DNA of 64,000 nt from Colletes latitarsis (GCF_051014445.1 NC_135137.1:30877501-30941500), one strand, 5' to 3'; positions 1-13,124 are shown, counted from the first letter of the stretch. Made by a program: numbers and translations. The notes: generated by a model not told the origin, from the sequence alone.

Positions 1-1380
1 AGAGACACAACGAGAAAATGGTAACAGCAACGGTGAAAAGGAATTTGCGTTTCGCGCTTATTCCGGTGTTTCCTGGATCCCTACGAATAGCGTGGAAAGT
101 GTGTAAACAGATTTGGTACCCCGAGAGGCGTAATTAAGAACAAAGGCGTCGGAAAATATCCTCGCGCGCGACACTTTAATACTATTTTATTTTAAAAAAG
201 TGATCGCTCGAGCGAGACGATATTTTTATAAATTGGTCGAAACATTTCACGGTGTACAAATTGTTCCGAAGGAAGGCAAATACAACAGAGATTTGTTGTA
301 AAAATGAATTCCACGACGGAACACAACACTGATGAGACTCGAGTAGACTGTAAATAGAAAATATTGCACACCCACCGTACCCTTTCATTTTTACTGTTAG
401 AAATGCAAATTACTTGAAATCTGTGTTTCCCTCCTGAAATTAAAGAGGATTGGAAAAATAAATAATTAAGCGAAATAGCAATTAAACGCGGTCCACGGGT
501 ATTCCATTGAAACCGCGGTGTACGGTGAATTTCTTTCATTTCTTTATTGCATACTTCACAATTATTATATTTTTCAGCACGACGATTGGAAAAATTCTAA
601 TTGGCGCGCCTCTCAAATTAACCCAGCCGACGTTTCCCACTGTCGCTAGCGATTTATTATTATTCCAATCACGGTGAACCGGGCTTACAAGCCGTGCTCC
701 TTCGTCCCCCCGCGACCGGCTACCCTCGATAATTATTATTTCTAATTATTAACGATAAAAAGGAGAAGAGAAATCGGTACACCCGCCGAATAAATTTCCA
801 GCGGCGCGATATTTAGCACCGCCTCTTCGGCGCTTGTAATTAAGCGCCCGAGAATTTCGTTTTCGCAATGCCCGCAGCTCTATTATTTCGCGTTTCGTCC
901 AATCAATCGAATTGCACCGGCCAATTATAATTCCTGCAAACATACTGCGACCTACGGGCACCAAATAAAGAAACGAAAACAATTGGGAACGAGGAGGTCC
1001 ATTACCGGAACAATTCTCCGCGAGAATTAAATGCTGTTCGTGCACAGCCTTGGAGAAATCGGATCGAACTGTCGATGGAACGCGGGAACATTATTGCTCG
1101 CTTATCGATGAATATTTTGTTAAAATTTGCCTAATTGCATTCGTTTACTTATTTACGATTCTTTCTCAACCTTGACCAGGAGGGTAACTCTTATTTTTGG
1201 GAAGGAAAACGTTATCGTAGTGGCAGATAATAAATACAGGATAGATTCTTTGATCGAAACCTTTGAAGATAGCAATTAGAAGCAGATGAAATTCATACTT
1301 GATCTACAAAATTAAACACGGGTGATAATATAAAATTTGGGTAACTTAGATTATAATCATCTGCACCAAAACAACATATA
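1..1380. other. Intronic sequence without recognised features
   Basis: Mixed AT-rich sequence with a CpG-richer stretch around 600-1090 that contains many TAAT(T/A) motifs. Minus-strand open frames of up to 115 aa have no recognisable domain and no supporting splice or start context. Confidence 0.6.
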
Positions 1381-2344
1381 CATGATTCTAGAAGCCAAAA
1401 TAAAACGAAAATCAACGATACTGATTTATTGATTGAGGCTTCGTTACAAAGTTATAGAAACATTTCCACGCAGTATATTTTCGGTAAAGAATTTTTTTCT
1501 CGAAAGTACGTGGGATTTTGGGAGTATGTTTATTTACAAAAAATGATTGTAATTGACCCCCGCAACTGACAATAATTTTTCCAGAACGATTTGATAATTT
1601 TTTTTTCGGCGAAAAATTTAGGCATCTACCCCCTGTCGATTTTTCTTAAAAATTCGGTTTTTATTTTTAATGAATTTGGTTGGGGCTGTATGGAAAAGTT
1701 GTTTAATACTTTTTTGTAGGTATTCGTGAGCTCTACTTTAGAAAAAAATTTCAATGAAATACGTTCACTATTGTAGGAGTTCTGACCGTTTGAAAATTGG
1801 ACCATTTTTATGGGGGTTTTCTAACATTACAGAGCCAAGGAACAATCTTTCGAGTATTTTTATAATTGCTACATATTCTACACTAAAAGACGTAGCGTTT
1901 GGCTTTTTGAACATTAAAATCGTCCAATCCGTTCAGAAGTTACGACGTTTTAAAGATATACATGAAATTTCAGTGAAACATATCAATGGTATGGTCAGAC
2001 ATTATATTTTCGGTAAACAATTTTTTTCTCGAAAATGCGTAGGATTTCGTGGGTATGTGTAATGACCAAAAATGATTGTAATTAACCCCTGTAACTAAAT
2101 ATAATTTTCTTAGTATGATTTGAAATTTTTTAATTTCATCTAAAAATTCAATACCTACTCGAATTTTTTTCTCGAAAGTGAGTAGGATTTCAGGGGTATG
2201 TCTATTCACCAAAAATGCTTGTAATTGACCCCTGCAACTATAAATAATTTTTCCAAGACGATTTGAAATTTTTCAATTTAATTTTTTAATAACTTTTTAA
2301 TGAAGTCTCAATCAAGAAATTGAGTGGCTGAACACCCTGTATAT
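1381..2344 (+). mobile_element. Repeat family A, copy A1 (degenerate left end)
   Basis: The left part starts at a diverged GATTCTAGAAGCCAAAA block and continues through the family's TTGATTGAGGCTTCGTTA motif. The right end finishes with GGCTGAACACCCTGTATA, the inverted family terminus. The right inverted repeat lacks about 65 bp of the normal TIR. Internal subrepeats (AATTGACCCC near 1550, 2080 and 2225) and the unique central region (about 1740-1990) are present. Its orientation is opposite to A3, A7 and A8. No transposase is encoded, so it looks like a non-autonomous DNA element. Confidence 0.8.
1754..2062 (+). other. Recurrent 102-aa open frame inside A1 (not a supported gene)
   Basis: This ATG-initiated frame begins MKYVHYCRS and ends ...FFSRKCVGFRGYV. 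Near-identical frames occur in A3 (17843-18151, minus) and A7 (51144-51488, minus). I see no known domain. Similarity between copies is expected from repeat homology alone, so coding status is unproven. An antisense frame (1970-2212, minus, 80 aa) overlaps its 3' part and also recurs in A3. Confidence 0.25.
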
Positions 2345-4939
2345 GGAAGTGAGTGATTAGTCAAGGAACCAAAGACAATTGTCTCTTTTCACCATTTCTT
2401 ACAATTATATTCGATGCGTTAAAACGACAGAAACATCCACAATTAAAAAGTAAATACGTGTAACTAACCAACTTTGAACAAGATTTTCTTTTAAGAATTA
2501 ACAGGCATCCTAAACAATAGTTTTTGTACGTTCCTGACTTGGGTCTCAAAAAATTAGATTGCTCTATAATGCTACGACTATTCATCATAGAACTATTTTT
2601 AATGTATAAACAATATTACTGAAAATCGACGCCACGAAAAAATTGCAAAGACAATATGCTCGAATAGGTGACAACAAACTTTTCGGAATGAACTGTCGAA
2701 AATGGTTGTCGTAAATGGAAACAGAAACACTTTGCTGCTTAATCGTAATTGTGCAAATACTAACTTAATGTAACGGCGATGGAAATTTCATTCCATTATC
2801 GCTAATGGACTTTGAAGTCTGAGTGGAGTCGAACGAAGTAACGTAAATAATTTCCCGATCTTCAAATGGAACGGGAAGGATCGCGAGCGAATCTTCGTGC
2901 ACTGATCAAATTATTTTATACTAGCAAAATGAAAAGACGACTTTCGATCGACTTTCGATTGAAGGATTCTAAAAAATAAAAGATAGTCGTTTCGTTGTGA
3001 TTCTTGACACAGATATTGTACACATTCTATTTGGACTTCCAAAAATTGGGTAATATTTGAGATTTTTGATCGAAAAATTTATTAATGTATATTTACTTAT
3101 ATTTGTCTAAGCTCACAGAATTTTTCTACAATAAAAAATTCGTTTTATTAAAAGCTTGTATCCACAATTAACACCGTAACTCTTATTCTGATCATTTCAT
3201 GTACATGTGGCTATGGTCTGAAACAAAATAAGCAAGAGAACTTTAAAATTAAAAAATTGTAGTATCTTGGGGGAAATATTTGATATTTTTGCCAAACAGA
3301 ATAATTTCTGTAGGTATCAAAAATAATTTTCACAGATATCGAGTTTGTTTTTCCTTCGAATTAGACTCCTCAAAGTTACACCAAATTTTACACGAAAATT
3401 GAGTCTAGTCACAGTTACATTTTCGATGCATCGTACAGAATTAACAACGTTCCTTAACCTTCGAGAGAATTTTCTACTACATATTTGATCGCTAATCTTT
3501 TGCTACAGTGCACGGTATAACTTCTCGCTGTTCCGTTTGACTTGGATCCTATCCGATTAGCACCTAACAACGTTTCGAGTAATCCCGAGCAAAGAGGTGA
3601 CGACGGCCAGAATTCTCGTTTCATCAACGGGTTACATCAAAAGTGTGTCGCTAATCGAATTCGCCTGATTGTGCGCACGAGACGTTGTCGCAGATGTTTC
3701 GTCCAGAATTATTCGTCCTTGTGCAATATTCAGGAATAACTCCGACAGGCAATTTCCAAAATACAAAATTAACTTTGTCGCTGTACAACCTGAAGCATTA
3801 GAAGTCAGTATGTAATACACGTATGTTTTTCTTTTGGAATCAACGATCGTAAATTCCTATTCACGCTATAATCATGAAAGAATTTCATTCATTACAGAAT
3901 TACTTTCCAGCTTGATACATTGATACATTGATAAATTGATTTATTTTCATTGTACCAATAGAGTATCCCAAGATAAGTTCTGATTATTAAATAATAATAG
4001 ATACGAAAATAATAGAATCTGATAGGGACAATTTCACATACATAGCCTAACCAGAGAATTTTCTATTTCTATTTCACTGTATTTTGTCCACTGTTCGATA
4101 TTGAGGACAACGAGGATACTATACGTTTCTAATCGCGATGGAAGGGGAAAAGAGACTCGCGACGGTTAATCGACACGGAAGCTACAATTTTTACGGATTA
4201 TTTACATACAGGGCAATCGATAAGTGCCGCGTGTAATTGGAATCTATTGAAAGGCCCATTCAAGCGAGCACTTATTGTTAATCGTAAGAGTCCCAGAGAA
4301 GTTGCAGCGGACACCACTGCGGCAACAAAACAACGAGCAGCCGCATTCAGCTCGATTCAGTTCGGATGTTATCAACAAGTTAAACTGGGAATTACAATAC
4401 TGTCCCATTCACCGTGCTCGTCGCATCCCCCCACCGAGTGACTTTTATTTGTTACCCCGAATTGAAAAAATCTCCGCGAGGACAACACTTCCAGTAATTA
4501 AATGAGCTGAAACCAACTTGTACAACAATGGATTAACGAGATTACGTTTCTAGTTCTTTGAGGAATGAAATAGAAATCCAATTTAGATATTTCTGTCTGC
4601 GATAAAATAAAATAGAAAGTGGACATACTAGGCAGATATTAAATTTAGGATGTATAATGAAACTGTGGTCCTCTTCGGGAGAAAATTTATTTTTTAATAT
4701 AATATATTCTTTGACCCCATTTTTTCGTCTACCTTAATTTCCTATAACCGCCAAACTTAATTTATAATGCGACATAACCAGTGACAGTACACCCAGAAGC
4801 ATACAAAAAATTGTTAAACTTGGAATTCGTTAAAATGGACTGATATATGAAGTTTAATAAAAAAAAAGAAGAGATTGTTCAATTGTCTGAGAGTTTTTCA
4901 GGGCCACTTTTGTCTTGCGATTAGTATAGATAGGGGCGG
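2345..4939. other. Intronic sequence, little structure
   Basis: AT-rich. The only repetition noticed is TTGATACAT/TTGATAAAT reiteration at 3912-3942. No exon-like frame found. Confidence 0.6.
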
Positions 4940-5860
4940 TTTACGTTGTCACAAAACGAAGAAAGGTTCAGACAGATGCGACAGCGACAAACATTCAAAA
5001 GCGTAGAAAAACATCGGGCGACACCGAGTTGGGTGAAAAGCGGCGTGTCGACGAGGTCGGTGGCGGAACGCGTCGGAATCAGAGACGAGGCTGAAGCGGG
5101 AGTCCGGAATCCCTCGAACAGCGGAGATTTAATACAGCTCGCTGCATACTAAATCTGCAGGGACAGAGTGCCGTGGTCGCGATAGGGCGCGACGGTGAAC
5201 GCGAAATGGCCGTGGCAAGAGGAAAACTCATCGAAATCCCTAGCCTGCTAGCTCGCTTTTACCCTCGATCGTCCGTGGAGGCTAGAGGGGCGGAAAAAAG
5301 AAGAGAAAGCAAGTGGAAAGGGGGGCACGAGCAAGAGGGAGAGCATTCTTTGGAAATCCTAGAGCTGCTTCTGTAACGGCGCTTCTGTTACCAGAGGGGT
5401 AAATCGGTATCGTTTCGTTTAAATCCACGTCGTTTTACGAGCTGGCGACGGTGCAAAAAAAAAAAAGAAAAATAAGAAAAAAAAAGGGAAAGAAACGGGG
5501 AAACCTTTCACGAGACGGGCAGGCCGAGCGTGAGCGCGCACCTCCGGCGGCGGTGTTTATTTTAGAATGCTTCGTTCGTCTCCGTAAATGCAATTACGGT
5601 CTTCCTGCGGGAATCGATTATCGCATTAGGTTATCTCGTCGACGCATCGGCTTCTTGAACGACGGGGATTTAAATAGAAACGTTTTCGACCGGGAATGGC
5701 TCGTGAATGTAAACAGCGAGTGCCGTGAATACGATATCAGCGGAGAGATTCTGACTAACTTTATACAAAATAATTACGGACGTTGAGATTACTTTCGATG
5801 CCCCGGCGCAACTGGAAAGGAGTTGACTTTCAGTGCGAAAGTGTTTCGTAGCAGCAATTG
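4940..5860. other. CpG-rich patch
   Basis: Dense CG dinucleotides, interrupted by an A-rich tract at 5455-5493. Plus-strand frames of 67-111 aa are arginine- and lysine-rich translations of purine-rich DNA with no domain. It could be a regulatory element; nothing specific can be read. Confidence 0.5.
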
Positions 5861-7238
5861 TTTTTAAACAAGAATTTGATCGTTTTTTTGGTTCGTTGTT
5901 GGAACGTATTCTTATTAATCGGAACGTCTACGTTTTCGGCAGAAACGAACGCCGTGGTTCGTCGCGAAAGCATAAGAGATGAGATAAAATACAATGGTCT
6001 TAGTTATCAAATGCAGCAAGTTTTGATAATATATAAAATTGTTAGTTGTCAAATTGGAGAAGCTTGGACTGTTCATACATTTATATTCCTCTCTTCTTCA
6101 AACACTTGTATGATGTTATTTTATAATTGAAGATCTTCGGTTATTTATTGGTTATTTCGAACATTTTCTATATAAGTTTCTCCTTGATCAATTTTCGAAT
6201 AAATTACGAGATGATATACCGTGTCTTATACAGAGTACATACTGTGTCTGACCACAGGCTGACTTATATCACTTCGATTTACAACTTTCCCATCGAGGCG
6301 AGTAAAATTTTATTGGAATAGTACATAACCAATAAAACAAACGAACGGCAATTTATTCATGAGTTTTATTCATTTTGAAATGTTTCTTTTTGCAATTCAA
6401 ATTTTAATTTTTATTCGAAGAGAGACGGATAGTCGTCTATCTTTCATACATTATTTAAAATGTTTTTCTAAGAACTCTGCAGTAACACGAAGTATCTTAT
6501 AATTATTATTACGTAGAATTTTTGAATATCATTAGCAGCAACAGTTGATCATGTCTCCTGAACTTAACAAAAATTTCATACAAAGTTTATAATGAAATTT
6601 ACTGCTAATAATAAAACGTTTCTACTGTCATATCTAGATATTTTAAAAATCTTGCACATTGTTTAATACATTTTGCAGCACTGCTGATAATACTCTATTA
6701 ACATAAAATCAGTGCATCAACCTTAAAGAATAATTCACAAAAGAACAACACGTAGTTTAATACGATGAATATGAACGTTAATAATATTTAACATCCAGTT
6801 TTCGAACAACGAACAGAATGAACTTTTCACGCGAGTGGATCGAATGATCGTGGACGCGAACGAAAAGTGTCTAAAACAACGAAATATAGGATATTTATGC
6901 TTGGCTGTCAGTTGTAAGGGAAGAGTGAATGAGTTCTTAGAATGCACGTGGAGCTTTTGGACGCGTGGCACGAATGCGTGATGCACACGCGAGTGAATAT
7001 GAGTGCAGAGCGATGAAAGATCGAGAGTCAGTCTGCGTGGAACAGTTCACGAGCATGTGTCAGTCAAATTGAGAAAGTTCTGCGAGTTGTGGTCATAGTG
7101 GAAGTCGATTTGCGAGACACGATCACGTGTGTGTTATTACATTTTGTAGTACTTATGCACATTCTATTCAGTTCAATTTTACAGTTAATTTCAATAAGGT
7201 TTATGGTCAACAAAATATCTCTTAATCACCCTTGAATT
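5861..7238. other. AT-rich intronic sequence
   Basis: No gene or repeat recognised. From 6820 to 7130 CpG rises, with many GTG/CGAG words just before the 142-bp tandem array. Confidence 0.6.
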
Positions 7239-7600
7239 AGAGATGTGTAATTTCTAAATATAACTCACTGCATTCTCCTAATTACAAGCCACGAAGTCTG
7301 TGATGTTTAATAACATCCGTATATCTAATATATCTAACCATTGTTTGCAATTTTTATGTATACTTTCGATATTTAGAAATGTCTGATTTCAAGGTATAAC
7401 GTTTACTTCATTCTTTTAATTTCAAACCACGAAGTCTCTGTAATATTTTTAATGATATCCATATATCTAATATATCTAAACACTGTTTGCAATTTTTATG
7501 TATACTTTCGATATTTAGAAATGTCTGATTTCAAGGTATAATGTTCACTGCGTTCTCCTAATTACAAACTACCCAGTTTCCGTAATATTTATATTCGGTA
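7239..7600. repeat. Tandem repeat, unit about 135-142 bp, about 2.6 copies
   Basis: Successive copies begin near 7239, 7374 and 7516. Each carries TAGAAATGTCTGATTT-like starts, a CCACGAAGTCT segment, ATATCTAATATATCTAA and TTTGCAATTTTTATGTATAC. Copies 2 and 3 are nearly identical over their first 35 bp, while copy 1 is more diverged, so the array has expanded more than once. No coding content. Confidence 0.85.
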
Positions 7601-9960
7601 AGTTTCTTGCAAATGTCAGGAAAGGCCAGGTGGGAAAAGTTCGCATAAAGGGTCCGCACTCTTGACCCAGTTCCCGGCGCCCTTTTAAATTAGTTTGCCA
7701 AACAAGAATGCCAGCACGAGCCCCAGAGCGGCGGGGGGATGAAAGGTGCCGCGGGAAATGATACGAGGTGTGTCTGGAAACAGGGAACGCCCTTTGGTAT
7801 AAAGGACAGGGCTCGTAAGACAGCAATCTACAACACGGTCCACGGAGAGCTGTAACGCCACTAGAATCGAACTTGTAATAAGGTACACCTCGCCCACTCA
7901 CCAGAAGTCGATTGCTCCGCAGGGACGGAAACCCTCCTACGCCGTCTTTCTCTCCTTCCTTCCATAACCTTTCAGCATTGTTCGTTCGCGAGGAAGAGGG
8001 TAACCGTTGAAATTACACCGTTATTTCGAATCCCATTATGCAAAATTATTTTCTGCTATTAATTCTGCTCGGTCACGGAATTCTGATCTAAGCGAATAAA
8101 TATCACGGCCGAATGGCTGGAATCGTTTAACGCGACGAAATATGGGTCATTCGGGGAACGGAGAACGTTCGCCTTTGTGAAATTTATAATCGTTTAGCGA
8201 TTAAAATTTAATTTGAAATTGGTGTATAAGCTTTTATTTTAAGAATCACAAAATACTTCTCTTTAATCTGATTCGTAGTCTAACATTGTCGCGCAAGTGT
8301 ATTGAAATATACTATTATATATAGAATAATAACTGCATCCTTGAAAAATGTAATTGAAGTGCACTTTTTATTTATTTTAACGTAAACAAAACTCAAATTG
8401 AAGACTATGACTGGTTCAAATTCTCCTACACGTAATTAGTTTCAAAGAAATTTTACGTGATGTCTGTATCTCGCAAGTAGTTACGCACGATCATTAGTCG
8501 AACCTGTGCATTCAGTGGTAACACGTGCGATAATTCAGACAAACATTTCTGCCCCACTTCTTCTTAGTTCGGAGTTTCAAGCGAAGCTGTTCCGCAATTA
8601 TAAGAAAATATGCGGAAAGAAGATTGTGTCATAAAGTTTTAAACTCTTGAAAGTTCACACCTACTAAAGAAAAATCGCAACTTCGTGTACTACACGCGTC
8701 TGGCCAAGGGTTGAGCATTACTACTTGCAGTTTTGTTTCCGCCTACTAGAAACTCACAGAATCATGAGATACTTACCTCTTCAAATTCAGTATTACAATT
8801 TCGGGTTTGGACATTTATTTTTCAACAAATTTTATCGTTGATTGTTAATACAGTTAAGAAATCATTTTATTCCAATTACTGTATCGTGGATTCCCTGTAA
8901 TACAATTTCTGTCGCCCATAAAATCCGTCGATTTGAAATACGTATTTATAAATAAATAACGCAGAACGCGTATTATAATTGCTCCTCAAATTATTTACAG
9001 TCGACGATGAATCGAATTAATCGTGAAACTCCGGCAGTCGTAAAACCGAATCCATCAGGAATTCCCAGTCTGTGAAATGTTTTTCGTAATCACCACTTAA
9101 CGCGAATACAATAACCATCGTATATCCGAGAGCGAAAAGAAAACTGCGAGAAACCGTCCAAGAGGAAGATTAATGTCGATTCAACGAGTCGAAGCCCAGA
9201 GGGTGATTCCGTCGAACAACTCGAGGTCGTCAAAGTACATCGGGAAGGGTTTCGCTATTCTTACCCGGGGATATTACGGCGGGCCAACGCGAAGCAAAAG
9301 AGCAGAAAAGTTGAAATAATTCCGCGTCGGGAAATGTGGCGCAATCTCCTTTGTTTAACGAAACACGCCGCGATGAATTAAATGTTGAGGCGATCAAAGG
9401 GATCGGGTTCTTGTCGGGGTATCGTTTCAGAATTTATATTGTTTCATTCTCGCTGTTTATTTTTAATTACGCTCGTTTGAAGAACTGCCACGGCAATCGC
9501 AAGATTCCCGATCCTTTAGGGTTTCAAACGAACTGCCCTTTTTTTTACCTGGAAAGTGCAAACGTTCTTGCTCGATATCCCAAAGGAGACATTAATTTCC
9601 CGCGATGAAATGAAACGACTCCTTTAATACACTCGCGTACATCCGCGAGATTCGTTTATTCTTACAATTAAGGAATTGCTGATAAAAGATATTTGAACAA
9701 CTTCGCCATTTTGTTTGCGAGGATCACCGATAAGAACGCTATCAGCGTTTTATTTAGCTCGAATGAAAATCAATTTTACTAATAATTTCGCAGCAGTTGA
9801 TTTCTTTTCCATCTCTCGTGCACTTAATGTTTAAAATAGACATTTCCAATTTATTTCAATAATATGATTATTAAATGGTTTTATACAGTTAATGTATTTA
9901 TTATCCTTAATAAACTGTTGACTTTAAATCTATTGATATTTGGCAATATTACTCGCATAT
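7601..9960. other. Intronic sequence
   Basis: A CpG-rich stretch at 7620-8020 includes TATAAAGG at about 7799, but without other promoter evidence. The remainder alternates between AT-rich sequence and short CpG-rich patches (9040-9340). Nothing recognised. Confidence 0.55.
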
Positions 9961-10222
9961 GACTATTTGAAGATTGGTCACTTGTTCCTTTGTAATATAA
10001 ATTGAATATACATAGAATTCTCTAGCTTCACATATTACATTGTACGAATGAATAATACCCAGAAATACTTACTGCCATTAAAAGTGACAATGACTATTTG
10101 AAGATTGGTGGCTCGTTCCTTAATAATATAAATTGAATATACATATAATTCTCTATCTTCACGTATTATATTGTACGAATGAATAATACCCAGAAATACC
10201 TACTGCCATTAAAAGTATCAAT
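9961..10222. repeat. Direct tandem duplication, unit 131 bp, two copies
   Basis: GACTATTTGAAGATTGGT starts at 9961 and again at 10092. The copies are about 90 percent identical by eye through AATAATACCCAGAAATAC and the shared end CCATTAAAAGT. The copies abut directly. No known element or gene is recognised. Confidence 0.88.
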
Positions 10223-11590
10223 CTACGAAAGAAATATCGGTCGCTGGGACATTTATCTTAATGAAAAATACATTAACACTGCTTCTCTCTTCGTAGAATA
10301 CAATTGGATAATCGATCAACGAACCAATTTACGATTTTTCATTTGCACGTACGATTTTACGATTCGTGTTTGTTTCTCCGGTCGTTAGTGCCACGCGTAT
10401 AAATCGATTCGTGCTACTCCCTTGTTTCGTCTGCACTCCACATTCCAAGTCTATCGATTCCGTAGACGCCTATTTGTACTTGCAGCGTGTCGGCCGCGGT
10501 AACATTACAATCTTCTCGAGATATGTCATTGCATTCGATCGCGGAGAGGCACTGTGGGAGGCTTGTTGCTCGAGAGTGCTCGAGAATCTCGTCTAATCGA
10601 CGTCAGCTCTGTTCGCGTGGCGTTCGAATCGGTACATTTGGAACGGATAAATCCGTGGTGCGTCGAACGAAAACAGTCGGTCATTTCGATTTAACTGGCC
10701 GAAACGCATCGGTACGTGCGGTTGCGCGTCACGACAAAGATGTAATAGGAACAAAATAATGAAAAAACATACACTTTAGAAAAACAACGGGGAAGTAAAA
10801 GACTTGACGATAGAGAGAGGGGTCCCTGGTGTCAGTCTTGTCTTACGCTGTGACGCCTCTTCTGTTTTCATTAAAAGCTTCAGTTCATCTCTCTCTCCCT
10901 CCTCTTTCTCGTCCCTTTTTCTTTCGTCGTATAATATTACTTTTTCTTTTGAAAGTTGAAATGGGACGAACGTCGTCTAAGAGACTCAATTCCTTGCTAT
11001 GTTTCATGCGACTTTCAAAGCAACAAGATGTGAGTTATTTCGATGAATAATCGTCATCTCCGAGGTACTCGCCTCGTTTTCGATGCACTTCTTCGCTTTC
11101 AAAGGTTTCGACCGTTATTTTTACACTTGCAAAAAAATAGGAGGAGAGAAAGAAATTCCCACGACGGAACGATCAGGTTTTGAATCATTCTTTGTCGAGG
11201 AAGACGCAACGTCTACGAACCTTACGCGCGACTGCTTTCTCGTTAGCTTCACCGGAGCCTCCAGAAGCGAGCTGTTAGTCGCCTTTTTTTTCGTTTTCAA
11301 TCCCCGTTCCCCTCGTGTTACGCTCGCGAAACAGTTAACGATATTCAAACAAACCCTCCCGCGTCGAGAGCGGACGCAGACGGGCCTCCAATCCAGACGA
11401 TCCCACGGATAAAAGTACCGACGGGGCTAGTATCGGTGTCCATCCAAATAATAAACCCGACAATTGCGGAGAACGATAGAGAACAATTTTTGTTGATAGC
11501 TCTGGCATATTTTTTTCTGTCGATAGTTCCCCGCGTTTGCTTTGTGCGTAGACGGTATTGGCAGATATTGTCCTCCAAAAATCTGGAATC
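10223..11590. other. Intronic sequence with CpG-rich stretches
   Basis: CpG-rich around 10380-10740 and 11050-11420. Open frames of up to about 110 aa overlap on both strands, are unlike any family I know, and look like by-products of low stop density. Confidence 0.55.
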
Positions 11591-11802
11591 GCTTGTAGCA
11601 CTGCGTCGCTGCGATGTGGAAACTCGTGAGAATCGTAGGAGGCTAGAAAAGGAAAGGAGGGGGCCCTATGAATGGACTCATCACTAAGGCTTTCTAGCAG
11701 GCCCTGCCTTAGTTGACTGAGATATTGGGAAGTCCCGAGGGGTCGGTCGAGCGCTTGTGAGAGCGCGATCCCTCTGGTGGCGAGCATGGGAGGCGATGCC
11801 AC
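11591..11802 (+). mobile_element. Repeat family B, copy B1
   Basis: B1 aligns with the reverse complement of 16361-16583 and with 60943-61099. Shared blocks in order: GCTTGTAGCACTGCGTCGCTG-like left end, AATCGTAGGAGG, AAAAGGAAAGGAGGGGG, GGACTC, GATATTGGGAAGTC, GGTCGAGCGCTTGTGAGA, CCCTCTGGTGGCGAG and the right end GGGAGGCGATGCCAC. There is no protein-coding potential. The minus-strand 155-aa open frame across it is explained by the repeat. It looks like a short non-autonomous element; superfamily not assigned. Confidence 0.8.
11770..11785 (+). promoter_or_regulatory. CTCF-like box in B1
   Basis: CCCTCTGGTGGCGAGC is the most conserved stretch of family B and partly resembles the CTCF core (A/T-G-R-K-GGCG). 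Resemblance only; binding not shown. Confidence 0.25.
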
Positions 11803-12966
11803 TCGCTAATACCTCTTGTATTCTGGATATTTCTAATTATTTTTTAGCTATAGTAGCGGTACAAGGGGTACATTCTATTTATTAAAATATATAGTCTATT
11901 CACTTCTATGAAATCAAAGTTGAAGAATTTTTGCTTAAAGTCAAGAATTATAAACATTTTCTTCCAATCAGAAAATTTTCAAAAATAATAAAAGATTTAT
12001 TTCCACTGGATCGATTTGAATTTCAGCGCCACCGACGAATACATTTTCTCCCCGAAGCTATTTCCAACGGTGACCAAAAATTTCGAGCGGTTAAATCAAC
12101 GCGAACCCTGTCTTTTCGTAGTCACGCCCCTCCGATGTTACTTTCCGCCGTGAAACGTATTACGTAAGACCCGGGTAAAGGGAATTACGCTGCGTTGACA
12201 GATGCAAACGGGATGAGACTGTCCCCTCGTGCTCGCAAACGAAGTTCATCGACTGTTAATCGCATAATCTAATATTTACACCCCCGTTGCAGCTAGCCGG
12301 TTGCAACCGCGGCTTACAACACGGTTTTTCCCCATCGCTCCTCTCTCCCGTCGCCGCCCTTTCATTCTCCGAGGAACAATTCCGATCCGTTTTCACGTGC
12401 TGCGTGGCCGCTACTTCTATCGTCTCCGGCTAGCGGGTCCTTTCGCAGGAAGCAGCTAGGAACAAAGCGGGGACGAACTCGTAGGACGGCAGGGGGTAAA
12501 GGTAATCCCTATTGTTTCTCCTGTCCCATAAATCCTACTAGCCGCGTCGCCTTCCCGCCTCCTGCGCTTCTCTCTGCTCCGAGCTCGCACTTCAGTTACC
12601 GACAACACACCCCCAACTATCTCCTCCCCTCAACCCCTCCCACCCTCCTGCTACAAAGTCCCGGTATTCTCAATCCCCTTGCTACGCCTTTCTCGGCGGT
12701 GCGCTTCGTAAATCTCGGTCCAGCTGTGCTTTACGGCACACGCGTACTTCCTGGAAGAATACAAGTGATCCTATCTCTGATTCGGAAGGACATCAACCTT
12801 CCACGGGAATCGCTCCGAGAGGGTTCCGGGTTTACGTACGATCCATGCCTGGGAGCCTTTCCGGGACTTCCTTGATGGGAGATTGCGCTCGTAGGCGATG
12901 GATATTTATCGAGGGGTGGGCTTTCTAATCGTTGCGAAACACAATTCAGTCGCTAAATCGTTTGAT
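11803..12966. other. Intronic CpG-rich stretch before the B' array
   Basis: AT-rich to about 12000, then CpG- and C-rich (12170-12900) with pyrimidine-rich runs near 12600-12660. No frame with coding character. Candidate regulatory DNA only. Confidence 0.5.
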
Positions 12967-13124
12967 CTGTGGCGGGATGTTGCTGTAGGAAGTAGAGAGT
13001 AAGATAGCAGGGGGAACGCTAGTGGACTCTTAAATGAGTGTATATACAGGGAGGACGATCGAGCACTAGCGAGAAAGTTCAGAGCGTGGACCCCTGGTGG
13101 CGAGTGCGGAAAGTGTCGTCACAG
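12967..13124 (+). mobile_element. Repeat family B', tandem unit 1 (nearly empty A site)
   Basis: The unit runs from CTGTGGCGGGATG to GTGTCGTCACAG; the ends form a short imperfect inverted pair. Inside are TAGTGGACTC, a TATATACAGGGAGG stretch where family A sits in unit 2, GATCGAGCACTAGCGAGA, and the box CCCCTGGTGGCGAG (about 13091-13104). A tail (TACTCTGCCT...AAATAAGAATC, 13125-13174) follows, and the whole unit repeats from about 13175. It is a diverged relative of B1 and B2. Confidence 0.7.

Noticed and set aside
4946..5786. Consecutive basic plus-strand open frames as exons of a hidden gene
   Set aside because: Lys/Arg-rich peptides from purine-rich low-complexity DNA; no domain.
7795..7815. 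TATAAAGG as a possible core promoter
   Set aside because: Isolated TATA-like word with no initiator, transcript or downstream gene on either strand.
9336..9608. 90-aa plus-strand frame in a CpG-rich stretch as a possible exon
   Set aside because: No flanking splice sites in a consistent phase were recognised and the peptide has no family resemblance.
11335..11802. 155-aa minus-strand open frame sharing a peptide (LATRGIA-SQALDR) with a frame at 16349-16651
   Set aside because: The shared peptide is simply the translation of family B repeat DNA in B1 and B2; the remainder is not shared.
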